Source: Planctomycetota bacterium
GTDB lineage: Bacteria > Planctomycetota > UBA1135 > UBA2386
Direction: 5' to 3'
DNA length: 64,000 bases
Assembly: GCA_016713175.1 (NCBI GenBank)
Contig: JADJPQ010000001.1
Span: 895,001 to 959,000 of the forward strand
Below, one piece after another: positions 1-7,770 of the stretch (position 1 is the first letter of the stretch; each line of letters starts with the position of its first letter). A model generated the notes under the pieces. The model searched no databases, was not told where the DNA came from, and saw nothing but the letters and a program-made list of their open reading frames with translations. Made by a program: the position numbers and the translations under genes.

Positions 1-2042
1 CGGCCGCGGGTCAGGCGGCGCTCGGCCAGGGCCAGGTCACGCTGCGACGGTTCGAGATCCGCGCGCCGCTGCTGGTCGGCGACACCGCGACGGCGACGCT
101 GCGAGCGACGGCGCGGCCGGAAGGGCCGGGTCAGGTGCTGGCGATCGAGAGTCTCGGCGCCGATGGCAGGCGCACGGTCCACGCGACCGCGCTCGCCCTG
201 CCCGGCGGCGGCGGCGACGTGCCGTTCCCCGATTGGTGGCGCGAGAGTCAGGCCCTGCCGCCGGGGCGTTCGCAGCAGGCCCGGCACGTGCGCTTCGGGC
301 CGCGGTGGCAGAACGTCGTCCGCACCGCGGCGCGCGATGGGCTGGCGCTCGGCGAACTGCAACTGCCGGCGGCGTTCACTCAGGACCTGGCGACCCATCC
401 GCTGCATCCGGCGCTGCTCGACATGGCGATCGGCATCGCGCTGCCGCTGCTCGATCGCGGCGAGGATCTGTTGTTCGTGCCGGTCGGTTGCGACGAGGTT
501 CGCATCCACGGCTCCCTGCCGGCGCGAGTGGTGTTGCGCGTGCAGCAGCTGGCCTACGACGAACATGCGCGGCTCGGTTCGTTCGACATCGTCGTCGCCA
601 CGCCGAGCGGCATTCCGCTGCTCGAGCTGCGTTCGCTGCAGGTGTATGGCGTGGTCGGCGGGGCGCTGGCCGCGGCGTCGGCGGCGCCGCCGTCGCTCGC
701 TCCAGCCACACGCGCCGCAGTTGCGTCGTCAGCGCCGGTCGGAGCGATTGCCGCGTTGGTCAGTCGTGGCATCACCGGGCCCGAGGGGTTCAACGCCCTC
801 GCCGCCGCCTGGGCCTCGGGCCTGTCGCAGGTCATCGTGTCGCCGTTCGAGGTCGCCGACGCCGCGGCCTGGTTGCGGCGGCCGCCCGAACGGCCGCGCC
901 CGGCGCCAAAGCCTGCTGCGGTCGCGACCGCGGCGCCGACGGCCACGACTGCACCGCGCGACGAGATCGAGAAGCGGCTCTGTGCGCTCTGGCAGGAACT
1001 GCTGGGCGTGCCCGAAGCCGACGTCGACGTCGATTTCTTCGAGGCCGGCGGCCACTCGCTGCTGGCGGTCCGGCTGTTTGCACGGCTGCACCGCGATCAC
1101 GGCGTCGACCTCGAACTGGCGACGCTGCTGCAGGCGACGACGCCGCGCAAGCTCGCCACCGTCGTCCGGCAGCACCTGAATCTGCCCGAACCGGCCACCA
1201 ACGCCACCGCGGCAGCCTTGCCAGCGCGCAAGTTCCAGTTCCTGGTGCAGATCCACGGCGACGGCGCGCGGCCACCGCTCTATCTGGTCCACGGCGCCGG
1301 CGGCAACGTGCTCGGCTTCCGCGATCTGGCGCACTATCTCGGCGCCGACCAGCCGGTGTTCGGGCTGCAGGCGCGCGGTGTCGACGGCCGCACGCCGCCG
1401 CACGAGTCGATCGAGGCGATGGCGCGCGATTACCTGGCGGAGATCCGGCAGGTGCAACCGACCGGGCCGTACTACCTCGGCGGCTACAGCGGCGGTGGCT
1501 GCGTGGCACTGGAGATGGCGCAACAACTGCTGGCGGCGGGCGAGGTCGTGCCGTTCGTCGGCATGATCGACACCTGGGCGCCGGATGCGCCCGAACGCGG
1601 CAAGCTGGCGCGGCTCGGCATCCACGTCGGTCGGTTGCTGCGGCGCGGGCCGGCGTATCCGTTCAGCATCCTGCGCCAGCGCCGGGCGGCGAAGCAGGCG
1701 GCGAAGGAACACCAACAGAAGGTCGCGGCTGGTGGTGGCGGTGCGATCGCGCCGGAGCTGCGCGGGCACGAGTTGCAGAACGCGTTCGAACGGGCGTTCT
1801 TCGGCTATCGGCCGCGGCCGTATGACGGGCCGGTCTGGTTGTTCTCGGCCGAGCGCGAGGATCACACCAAGTACGTGCACACGGCGGATCTGGGGTGGGG
1901 TCGTTACCTGCCGCAGATCGCGACGACGCAGTGTCCGGGGGATCACTTCTCGATGTGCACCGAGCCGAACGTGCAGTTGTTGTGTGCGCGGTACCGGTCG
2001 GCGATGGATCAGGCGATGCTGGCGGCGGCGAGTCGGCGCTGA
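1..2042 (+). CDS. Polyketide synthase, C-terminal part (dehydratase, carrier protein, thioesterase); 5' end outside window
   Basis: The frame is open from base 3, so this is the end of a larger modular gene. The first ~230 residues look like a PKS dehydratase double hot-dog fold. Its second half carries the HPALLD motif with the catalytic Asp; the Gln/His usually found four residues later is not evident (D-M-A-I-G). A short stretch like the C-terminal tail of a ketoreductase follows (Q-V-I-V-S), but no full KR body is visible. Next comes a carrier protein with the phosphopantetheine site GGHSLLA (Ser near base 1055). The last domain is a type I thioesterase with LVHGAGG, nucleophile motif GYSGGG and catalytic His in GDHFS. 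The thioesterase would release the finished chain, so this is probably the terminal module. Whether the assembly line is pure PKS or hybrid cannot be seen here. Confidence 0.9.
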   Translation, partial: AAGQAALGQGQVTLRRFEIRAPLLVGDTATATLRATARPEGPGQVLAIESLGADGRRTVHATALALPGGGGDVPFPDWWRESQALPPGRSQQARHVRFGPRWQNVVRTAARDGLALGELQLPAAFTQDLATHPLHPALLDMAIGIALPLLDRGEDLLFVPVGCDEVRIHGSLPARVVLRVQQLAYDEHARLGSFDIVVATPSGIPLLELRSLQVYGVVGGALAAASAAPPSLAPATRAAVASSAPVGAIAALVSRGITGPEGFNALAAAWASGLSQVIVSPFEVADAAAWLRRPPERPRPAPKPAAVATAAPTATTAPRDEIEKRLCALWQELLGVPEADVDVDFFEAGGHSLLAVRLFARLHRDHGVDLELATLLQATTPRKLATVVRQHLNLPEPATNATAAALPARKFQFLVQIHGDGARPPLYLVHGAGGNVLGFRDLAHYLGADQPVFGLQARGVDGRTPPHESIEAMARDYLAEIRQVQPTGPYYLGGYSGGGCVALEMAQQLLAAGEVVPFVGMIDTWAPDAPERGKLARLGIHVGRLLRRGPAYPFSILRQRRAAKQAAKEHQQKVAAGGGGAIAPELRGHELQNAFERAFFGYRPRPYDGPVWLFSAEREDHTKYVHTADLGWGRYLPQIATTQCPGDHFSMCTEPNVQLLCARYRSAMDQAMLAAASRR

Positions 2043-2430
2043 TCAGATACCGTTGGCGGTTGCATGCGACGGATTCTACCCACTGCGTGCACGATTGCCC
2101 TGATCGCTCTGGCAACGATCTCGCGGCTCGGATGGAGCGGCGTTGGCACCGGCGTGCAGAGAACATGGGGCGAGAGCCGATCGACTTCCGTGCCAATGCC
2201 CAGTTGCGGGTCAGCGAGGAGGCGGCCGTTTCGCGCGTGGCCTAAGTTGATGAGGCGGGTCGATAATTCCTGCAAGACAAGTCGAGCATGTACCCTCCAC
2301 AGATTCGCGAAGTGAGCGAGTCCGTGGCCGAGAGCATGTTCATGCTCTTGGTCGCTTGGAGCCTGGAGGCTGTCGCGGCGCCGACGGCGGCCATGTCTGA
2401 ATGCCCGCGCCTGATTCTCGTCCCGCGGGT
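2043..2430. other. Gene-free stretch between PKS and hydrolase genes
   Basis: No convincing coding frame on either strand. Base composition is less GC-rich than the flanks. A 141-codon minus-strand frame runs through it, but I recognise no domain and the residues look random. It holds one perfect inverted repeat at 2331-2348, listed separately. The two flanking genes converge, so this is a 3'-3' region. Confidence 0.5.
2331..2348. repeat. Perfect 8-bp inverted repeat with 2-nt centre
   Basis: AGAGCATG-TT-CATGCTCT is a perfect dyad. The two-base centre and absence of a T-run make an intrinsic terminator unlikely. It could be a protein-binding dyad or chance. Confidence 0.35.
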
Positions 2431-3231
2431 TCAACGCGCATGCCGCAGCACGAACGCCACCAGCGCTTCGCTGGTGAAGAACGCCCGGTTCATGTCATGG
2501 CCGCGGCCCGGCAGCACGTGAAGTTCGACTTCGCCGCCGAGCGCGCGCATGCGCTCCGCCAGTGCGCCGGAGTTCTCCGCGAGCGGCACCGTGGCGTCGC
2601 GGTCGCCGTGCACCGCGAACATCGGCACGCGCTTCGCCGCGAGGCCGGCAAGGCGGTCGATCGGATTGTGCAGCGACAACGCCGCGGCGAGTCCTTCGGC
2701 AGTCGTGTCGAAAGCGCCGGCGGCCTTGGCCAGCCCAGGGTAGCTGCGCAGATCGCACACCGGATAGATGCCGGCCCAGGCCGCGACCCGGTCGGCGCGA
2801 TCGACGGCCCAGGACAGTGTCATCAGGCCACCGCGACTGCGGGCGAGCAGGACCGGCCGCGGCGACAGGCCGCGAGTGCGGACGAGATGATCGTGCAGGA
2901 CGTCGTAGAGCGCACAGCCCTCCGGATTGCCATATGACTCGCCGACGTCGATCCCGGCGATCGCGATCCCGGCGGCGAGGAACCGCTCGAACATCCATGT
3001 CTCCGCGGCACTCGGCAGTCCGCGCAGGGTCGGTGCGTAGAGCACCCATGGTGTCGGCTCCTCCGCGTTGCGCGCCTTGGGCAGGATCAGGAACGCCTCG
3101 TGGCTGCGCAGCAGGAACGCTTCACCCGCCACCGGTAGTGGCTTGTCACTTCTGGGCGGCGGTGGCTCCGGTCGTGCATTCGCGCACGCGGCAAGCCAGA
3201 GAACCGTGGACATCAGGCCGACACGAACCAT
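2431..3231 (-). CDS. Alpha/beta hydrolase lipoprotein
   Basis: About 266 residues from the chosen ATG. The N-terminus is a lipoprotein signal (hydrophobic run ending in LAAC, Cys16), so the enzyme is probably tethered to a membrane by lipid. The body reads as an alpha/beta hydrolase of the prolyl-oligopeptidase or dienelactone-hydrolase type: a nucleophile elbow variant A-R-S-R-G-G (Ser132), an acid in GDRDATVP (Asp210 or Asp212) and a His in GRGHDMN (His245). The elbow has Arg where many family members have Gly before Ser. The substrate is not predictable. An upstream in-frame start adds 11 residues with no signal-peptide character, so I chose the internal ATG. It converges with the PKS gene across about 390 bp. 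Confidence 0.82.
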   Translation of the reverse strand: MVRVGLMSTVLWLAACANARPEPPPPRSDKPLPVAGEAFLLRSHEAFLILPKARNAEEPTPWVLYAPTLRGLPSAAETWMFERFLAAGIAIAGIDVGESYGNPEGCALYDVLHDHLVRTRGLSPRPVLLARSRGGLMTLSWAVDRADRVAAWAGIYPVCDLRSYPGLAKAAGAFDTTAEGLAAALSLHNPIDRLAGLAAKRVPMFAVHGDRDATVPLAENSGALAERMRALGGEVELHVLPGRGHDMNRAFFTSEALVAFVLRHAR

Positions 3232-3401
3232 GCGCACATCATCGCGGTTCCGTGAACTCGGCACCTGGCGCAGTCGAGAATTGCGGCTGAGCCACGTGGC
3301 GGGTCGGCTGCCACCACCCCTCCGGCGCCGACCGCGCTTGCCGTAATCGGTGCCGACGTGGACTACGATGCGTGGATTGCCCTCGAAGGTCTTCGCATCC
3401 C

Positions 3402-4355
3402 ATGAACCGATCCGTTCTCGTGCTGGCCCTCGGTCTCGCCGGTTCGTGCTCGACGCCGCCAGCCGCGCCGGTTCCGCCCGCGGTCCCGACTCCTGAGGCG
3501 GCGCGGCTGTTGCCCGCCGATTATCAGGGTGAACTGTGGATCGACTGGGCCCGCATGCGCGACATCGAACTGCTGGACCGGTTGCTGCGGTTGCCGATGG
3601 CCGAAGCCACGCTCGAAGTGATTGCGGCCGACTACGGCGGCGACCTCGAATCGCTGAAGAGCGTGCGCACCGCGTTCGTCGATGCCAGGGACCGTGACGT
3701 GGTGGTCAGCATCGTGGAGTTCGCTGGTGAGACCGCGTCACCGAGCAAGCCGGAGATCTGGACCGCGGCACCGATCGGACCGCATGCCGGGTTCCGGCGT
3801 GGCCATGGAGCGAGCGAACGTGCGATCTACTGGACCCGGCCTGGTCAGGCGATGCACGGGCAGGTCGACGCGGTCACCGCGCTCGCAACGGGACATCGTG
3901 CTACCGGCGGTCCGCACCGGGAACTGGCGGCCATGCTGGCGGGCGAGGGGATCTTGCTGCAACTTGCCTACGGCCGGTTCGGCCACCCGTACGACGAAGT
4001 GTTGCGCACATTCGGTTCGTGGTTTGGCAATGCCGACGATCCGGTCGATTTCGTGCGTTTTCGGCTGCAGGAGGAACGCGATGGCCAACTCGTTGCGTCG
4101 GTCGCGCTGCGGTACCAGCATGGGACCACGGGCCTGCGCAGCACCGAACAAATGGTCCACGAGAAGGTCGACGCACAGCGTGCCGATCCGAGGTTCGTCG
4201 GGTTGAGGCCGTTCCTTGCCGACATCGTCATCACTCACGTGGGTCGCGATCTGATCGCGAGTCTGCGGCTCGGTCCGCCGCGGCAGGCGGTGACGACGGT
4301 CGAGCAGGTCATGCTCGCGATGACGGCGATGATGCAAGCGGAGAACGGCCGGTAG
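3402..4355 (+). CDS. Predicted lipoprotein of unknown function
   Basis: 317 residues starting MNRSVLVL. The signal ends in a lipobox-like LAGSC (Cys16), followed by a Pro/Ala-rich linker typical of exported lipoproteins. I recognise no domain in the body. The last ~35 residues (GRDLIASLRL...QAENGR) recur in a damaged copy at 10819-10969, so the 3' end has been duplicated within the window. An in-frame GTG 30 bases upstream would put ten polar residues in front of the signal, so the ATG is preferred. It has no close operon partner; the next gene starts 129 bp on. Confidence 0.72.
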   Translation: MNRSVLVLALGLAGSCSTPPAAPVPPAVPTPEAARLLPADYQGELWIDWARMRDIELLDRLLRLPMAEATLEVIAADYGGDLESLKSVRTAFVDARDRDVVVSIVEFAGETASPSKPEIWTAAPIGPHAGFRRGHGASERAIYWTRPGQAMHGQVDAVTALATGHRATGGPHRELAAMLAGEGILLQLAYGRFGHPYDEVLRTFGSWFGNADDPVDFVRFRLQEERDGQLVASVALRYQHGTTGLRSTEQMVHEKVDAQRADPRFVGLRPFLADIVITHVGRDLIASLRLGPPRQAVTTVEQVMLAMTAMMQAENGR

Positions 4356-4484
4356 GGGCCGTTGCCGAACGTCTGGCCAAGCTGGTGTTGAGTCGCCGCG
4401 ACAACCAGGCAAGAACCAGCCGAATGGCGGGCAGGACCCAACGGATGGCGGACAAGGAGGCGGCCGCTCCCTACGCTATGGCCC

Positions 4485-5516
4485 ATGAACTGGTCGGCGC
4501 TGCCGTTGATCCTGTTCTCGGCAGTGTCGCTGACGGCGCAACGGCGGCAACGGGAATGGGAGTGTCCCTATGCGGACCCGAAGCTGACCGCGATGGAGGC
4601 CGAAGAAGTCGCGTGGGCAGCGTGCGAACTGCCGCTCGCCGCCGCTGACCGCAACGGCCAGATCGCGGACCTGCGTCGAGCCTTGCGGACCTGGCGACAG
4701 GACGATTCGCCGACCGGCAGGATCGCGCACGGGCACCTGCTCCGGGCACTGGCGCAGCGCGATGCGGTGCTGTCGCCCGAGGAACTGACCGTTCCGGATG
4801 ACCCGGCGCTCCGCGCCGTCGCCACGATGCTGTTGCTCGAGCTCCCGGACGACGGGCCTCTGTTCTTCGCCTTCCGGCAGCGACAGGCCACCGAGGTGGA
4901 GTGGGAAGTGCTGGGCGGGGCGCTGGCGCTGCGTCGGCATGTACCGTTTGCGGCAGAGCTGTTCACGGCCTGGCAGCCGTGTCTGCGGCTCGAGGTGGTC
5001 AGGTCGTCGAACCAACGCTCGACCGAAGTCCGGAGCGTAGCCCTCCCCCGGCCCGAACCCGGTCGGATGCCGCCGCTGCGGGTGGGCTGGGCGCGCGACG
5101 ACCGTGGCATCCTGGCGCCGGAGTTCGGCTGGCCGGGGAGCACGAGCGTGGCCTGCCTCACCGAGCGTGATTCCGGGCGAGCCCGATTGCGCTGGCTGGC
5201 CTACCTCGCCGGTGAGCCCGATCCGCGGACGTTCGTCGCCGGATTCGACACGATCCTGCTCGAACGCGACCAGGCGGACTACCGCGGCCGGTTGGCCAGG
5301 GCACGCGAACGCAGCGAGAAGTGCGTCGAACGGATCGCCATGGTCTTCCGCGAGCGCCACTGGATCCCGCCGACGCGCAAGGCGCCAGCACTGACCGTCG
5401 AGGTTCTGGACCTTCGATCGCCGGACGCGCGCAACGCTTCGCCGCTGCCGGCCATCGAGGGGATCACGGTGACGATGCCGCCGCCGGTCGCGTCCCCGAC
5501 GAAGACAGAGCGCTGA
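4485..5516 (+). CDS. Secreted protein of unknown function
   Basis: 343 residues. The first 19 form a clear signal peptide (MNWSALPLILFSAVSLTAQ). The mature part has no domain I recognise. It begins with a Cys-containing stretch and ends in a Pro-rich tail. The ATG directly precedes the signal, which supports the start. The gene lies between an intact lipoprotein gene and a remnant of the dehydratase 3' end. In the second copy of that junction (10819-11030) those two 3' ends are only about 55 bp apart with no gene between, so this gene is either an insertion here or a loss there. Confidence 0.65.
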   Translation: MNWSALPLILFSAVSLTAQRRQREWECPYADPKLTAMEAEEVAWAACELPLAAADRNGQIADLRRALRTWRQDDSPTGRIAHGHLLRALAQRDAVLSPEELTVPDDPALRAVATMLLLELPDDGPLFFAFRQRQATEVEWEVLGGALALRRHVPFAAELFTAWQPCLRLEVVRSSNQRSTEVRSVALPRPEPGRMPPLRVGWARDDRGILAPEFGWPGSTSVACLTERDSGRARLRWLAYLAGEPDPRTFVAGFDTILLERDQADYRGRLARARERSEKCVERIAMVFRERHWIPPTRKAPALTVEVLDLRSPDARNASPLPAIEGITVTMPPPVASPTKTER

Positions 5517-5522
5517 ACGGTC

Positions 5523-5690
5523 AGAGGCCGCCGTCGCGTCCCTGCTGCAGGCAGCGTGAGAATGTCTCCGGATCGACGTTGGCGCAGCAGACGATCAGTC
5601 CGATCCGCTTGCCGGGCAGTCGTTCGATCACCTGCGGCATCGCCGCCGTCGTCGCCGCGCCGGCGGGTTCGACGTGCCGTGGTGGCGGAC
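5523..5690 (-). pseudogene. Remnant of threonine/serine dehydratase 3' end (duplicate of 11024-11190)
   Basis: Read on the minus strand, about 165 bp closely matches the end of the intact dehydratase gene at 11024-12028. It encodes a version of the terminal E-P-A-G-A-A-T-T-A-A-M and G-K-R-I-G-L-I-V-C motifs and the closing C-L-Q-Q-G-R-D-G. The match stops abruptly near 5690 and no upstream part of the gene is present. It is a non-functional fragment left by duplication or rearrangement. Confidence 0.8.
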
Positions 5691-5730
5691 ACGAGACGGC
5701 GTTGAGGACCCGGCGGCGGCGTCGGCGGCC

Positions 5731-7638
5731 TCAGAAGTAGAAGTTGGCCCACGGATGATTGGCGCCGGCGACGCCGGCGAGGTCGTTGACCCCGACCGCA
5801 TTGATGAACGGGCCGTAGGTGTTGCCTGGCGCCATGAAGACCGGGGCGTCCATCATCGTGTTCTTGACGATGATGTTGCGCGTGCCGTTCACCACTAGAG
5901 CGCGGTCCTCGAAGCTCCCCGTGTTGCCTTCGATGCGGTTGCCGTTGCCGGAAACCAGGATGCCCCCCTGACTGCCGGCGCCCGAACCGTTGCCGTTCGT
6001 GGTGTTGCGCAGCACCGAACTGGAGAACGACACCCGGATGCCGTCCAGCACGTTGTTGCGCACCGTGCAGTCGGCGATCAGGCAACCGTTGGCGGCAAAG
6101 ACACCTTCCCGCGTGTTGTCGTTGAGCGCGCAGCGCAGGACCTGGCAGCCGTCGCCGGTCACGATCCCGACGCGGTTGCCGTCGCTCTGGCAGTCGAGCG
6201 CCTGGGAACGCGTGCCAACGTTGATGCCGGTGCCGGCGTTGGCGTGCGCGGCGCAGGACTGCACGAGCCCGCCGGTGTCGGTGGTGATGCCAGCGAGCGT
6301 GTTGCTGCTGGCCGTGCAGCCTTCGACGCGCGCGCCGCTACCGGCCAGCAGGCCGTACTGGCCGTTCGAATCCAGAACCAGATCCAGGAACTGCCCGGAA
6401 GTGACGTTGCTCGCCCAGATGCCGGAGTTGCCCATCCCGCGGATGGTGCCGTTCTTGACCACCAGCGCGCGGCGCGCCCCCGGTACCGCGATGCCGTCGG
6501 CGGAGCCAGTCAGGCCGGCAATCGAGTGGCCGGCGAGGTCGATGGTGACGCGATCGGCGGCGACGGTGATGCCGCTCTGGGCAGTTGGCACGTCGAGGTT
6601 GCCGGCGAGCGTCACCGTGCATGGCCAGGAGATCGTCTGCGGCAGTTCCACCAGCAGCAGGTTCAGCTGGTTGGTCGTGTTGCCGGCCGGAATGTCGTAG
6701 TTCTGCGGGGTCGTGTTGTTGTAGTGACTCGACACTGTGTTGCCCGCCAGAACGTTGCGGGCGACGTTGGCGGCGAAGCTGATGCCCCTGGCATTGAAGG
6801 TCGCGCCGGGACCGGAGCCTCTGACGTTGTTGTCGATGATGCGGTTGTTGGCGCCATCGACGCGGATGCCATAGTCGAGGCAGCCGACGAAGCGACAGCC
6901 CTCGACGAGGTTGGCATTGCCCAGCCGCGCGCCGGTGCTGCCCGAACCGCCACAATTCCGCAGCGTGCTGGCGTTCACGTCGTACACATCACCGAAGATG
7001 TTGTAGCCCTCACAGTCGGTGAAGGTGGTCGTCGTGTTCGCGTGGAACCCATGCGTGCACAGATGTGCGGTGCAGCCGGTCACCACGGCGCCGCCCTGGA
7101 AGGTCTGGCCCTGCTGCAGGCTGTCGACGAGGAGACCGGTGCCGCAACGGTCGAAGGTGCAATGCGTGATCGTGGCGCCGCCGCCAGTGTAGAGGCCGAT
7201 CGAGTTGCGCGTGAAGCCGACGTTGCCGACGCGCAGCCCGTAACCGAGGCATTCGATGCCGCGTTCGAAGCCGGTGACCGTGCCGTTGTGGATGGCGATG
7301 GAGTTGCCTTCGCCGCCCGGGCTCCTGATGCCCTGGTTGCCGGCGGCCGGCGCCAGCGAACGGCGCAGTTCGAAGCCATTGAGGTCGATGCTGACGCGGT
7401 TGTCGCCGGACCCGGCGGTGTCGTTGATCGTGATCCCGGCGCCAGCCCCGTCCCAGGTCAGGTTGCCGGCCAGATAATAGGAGCCGGCGCGGTTGATCGT
7501 GAGCGGCAGCATGCCCTGGTTGATCGGCGTGCGTTTGTCGCCGGAGGCGACCGGCGCCTGCGGCGACGTCATGCCGGACAGCGGACCAGACATGAAGGTC
7601 AGGGTGACGAACAGACCGAGCAGAGTGATGCGTTGCAT
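5731..7638 (-). CDS. Secreted right-handed parallel beta-helix protein
   Basis: About 635 residues from the ATG before a signal peptide (MQRITLLGLFVTLTFMSG). The mature protein is a long run of short turns rich in Asn, Gly, Val and Ile, with repeated patterns such as N-x-I-x-x-N-x-V and C-x-F-x-x-C. This is typical of Pectate_lyase_3 / NosD-like beta-helices (PbH1 repeats). Two helix blocks seem present, split near the middle by 'ELPQTISWPCTVTL', where an N-terminal-like stretch repeats. No catalytic residues are assignable; such proteins bind or cleave polysaccharides or act as surface structures. The longer in-frame start adds 37 non-signal residues and is rejected. It lies 132 bp downstream of the kinase gene on the same strand and may be part of that sigma-kinase unit. 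Confidence 0.85.
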   Translation of the reverse strand: MQRITLLGLFVTLTFMSGPLSGMTSPQAPVASGDKRTPINQGMLPLTINRAGSYYLAGNLTWDGAGAGITINDTAGSGDNRVSIDLNGFELRRSLAPAAGNQGIRSPGGEGNSIAIHNGTVTGFERGIECLGYGLRVGNVGFTRNSIGLYTGGGATITHCTFDRCGTGLLVDSLQQGQTFQGGAVVTGCTAHLCTHGFHANTTTTFTDCEGYNIFGDVYDVNASTLRNCGGSGSTGARLGNANLVEGCRFVGCLDYGIRVDGANNRIIDNNVRGSGPGATFNARGISFAANVARNVLAGNTVSSHYNNTTPQNYDIPAGNTTNQLNLLLVELPQTISWPCTVTLAGNLDVPTAQSGITVAADRVTIDLAGHSIAGLTGSADGIAVPGARRALVVKNGTIRGMGNSGIWASNVTSGQFLDLVLDSNGQYGLLAGSGARVEGCTASSNTLAGITTDTGGLVQSCAAHANAGTGINVGTRSQALDCQSDGNRVGIVTGDGCQVLRCALNDNTREGVFAANGCLIADCTVRNNVLDGIRVSFSSSVLRNTTNGNGSGAGSQGGILVSGNGNRIEGNTGSFEDRALVVNGTRNIIVKNTMMDAPVFMAPGNTYGPFINAVGVNDLAGVAGANHPWANFYF

Positions 7639-7770
7639 GGATGGACCTGCGGGGTTGATGCCAGTGTGTGTCCGACGCCGTGCCCCGGGAGGAGTCCCCG
7701 AACGGCGATGGCTGTGATCTGTGCGCTGCCAACGGTCTGGCGGGGCCAACCGAAATCGGAATTCCGGACT

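Noticed and set aside
2009..2434. 141-codon minus-strand frame in the gap after the PKS gene
   Set aside because: It overlaps the PKS stop, has no signal, domain or ribosome site, and reads as random.
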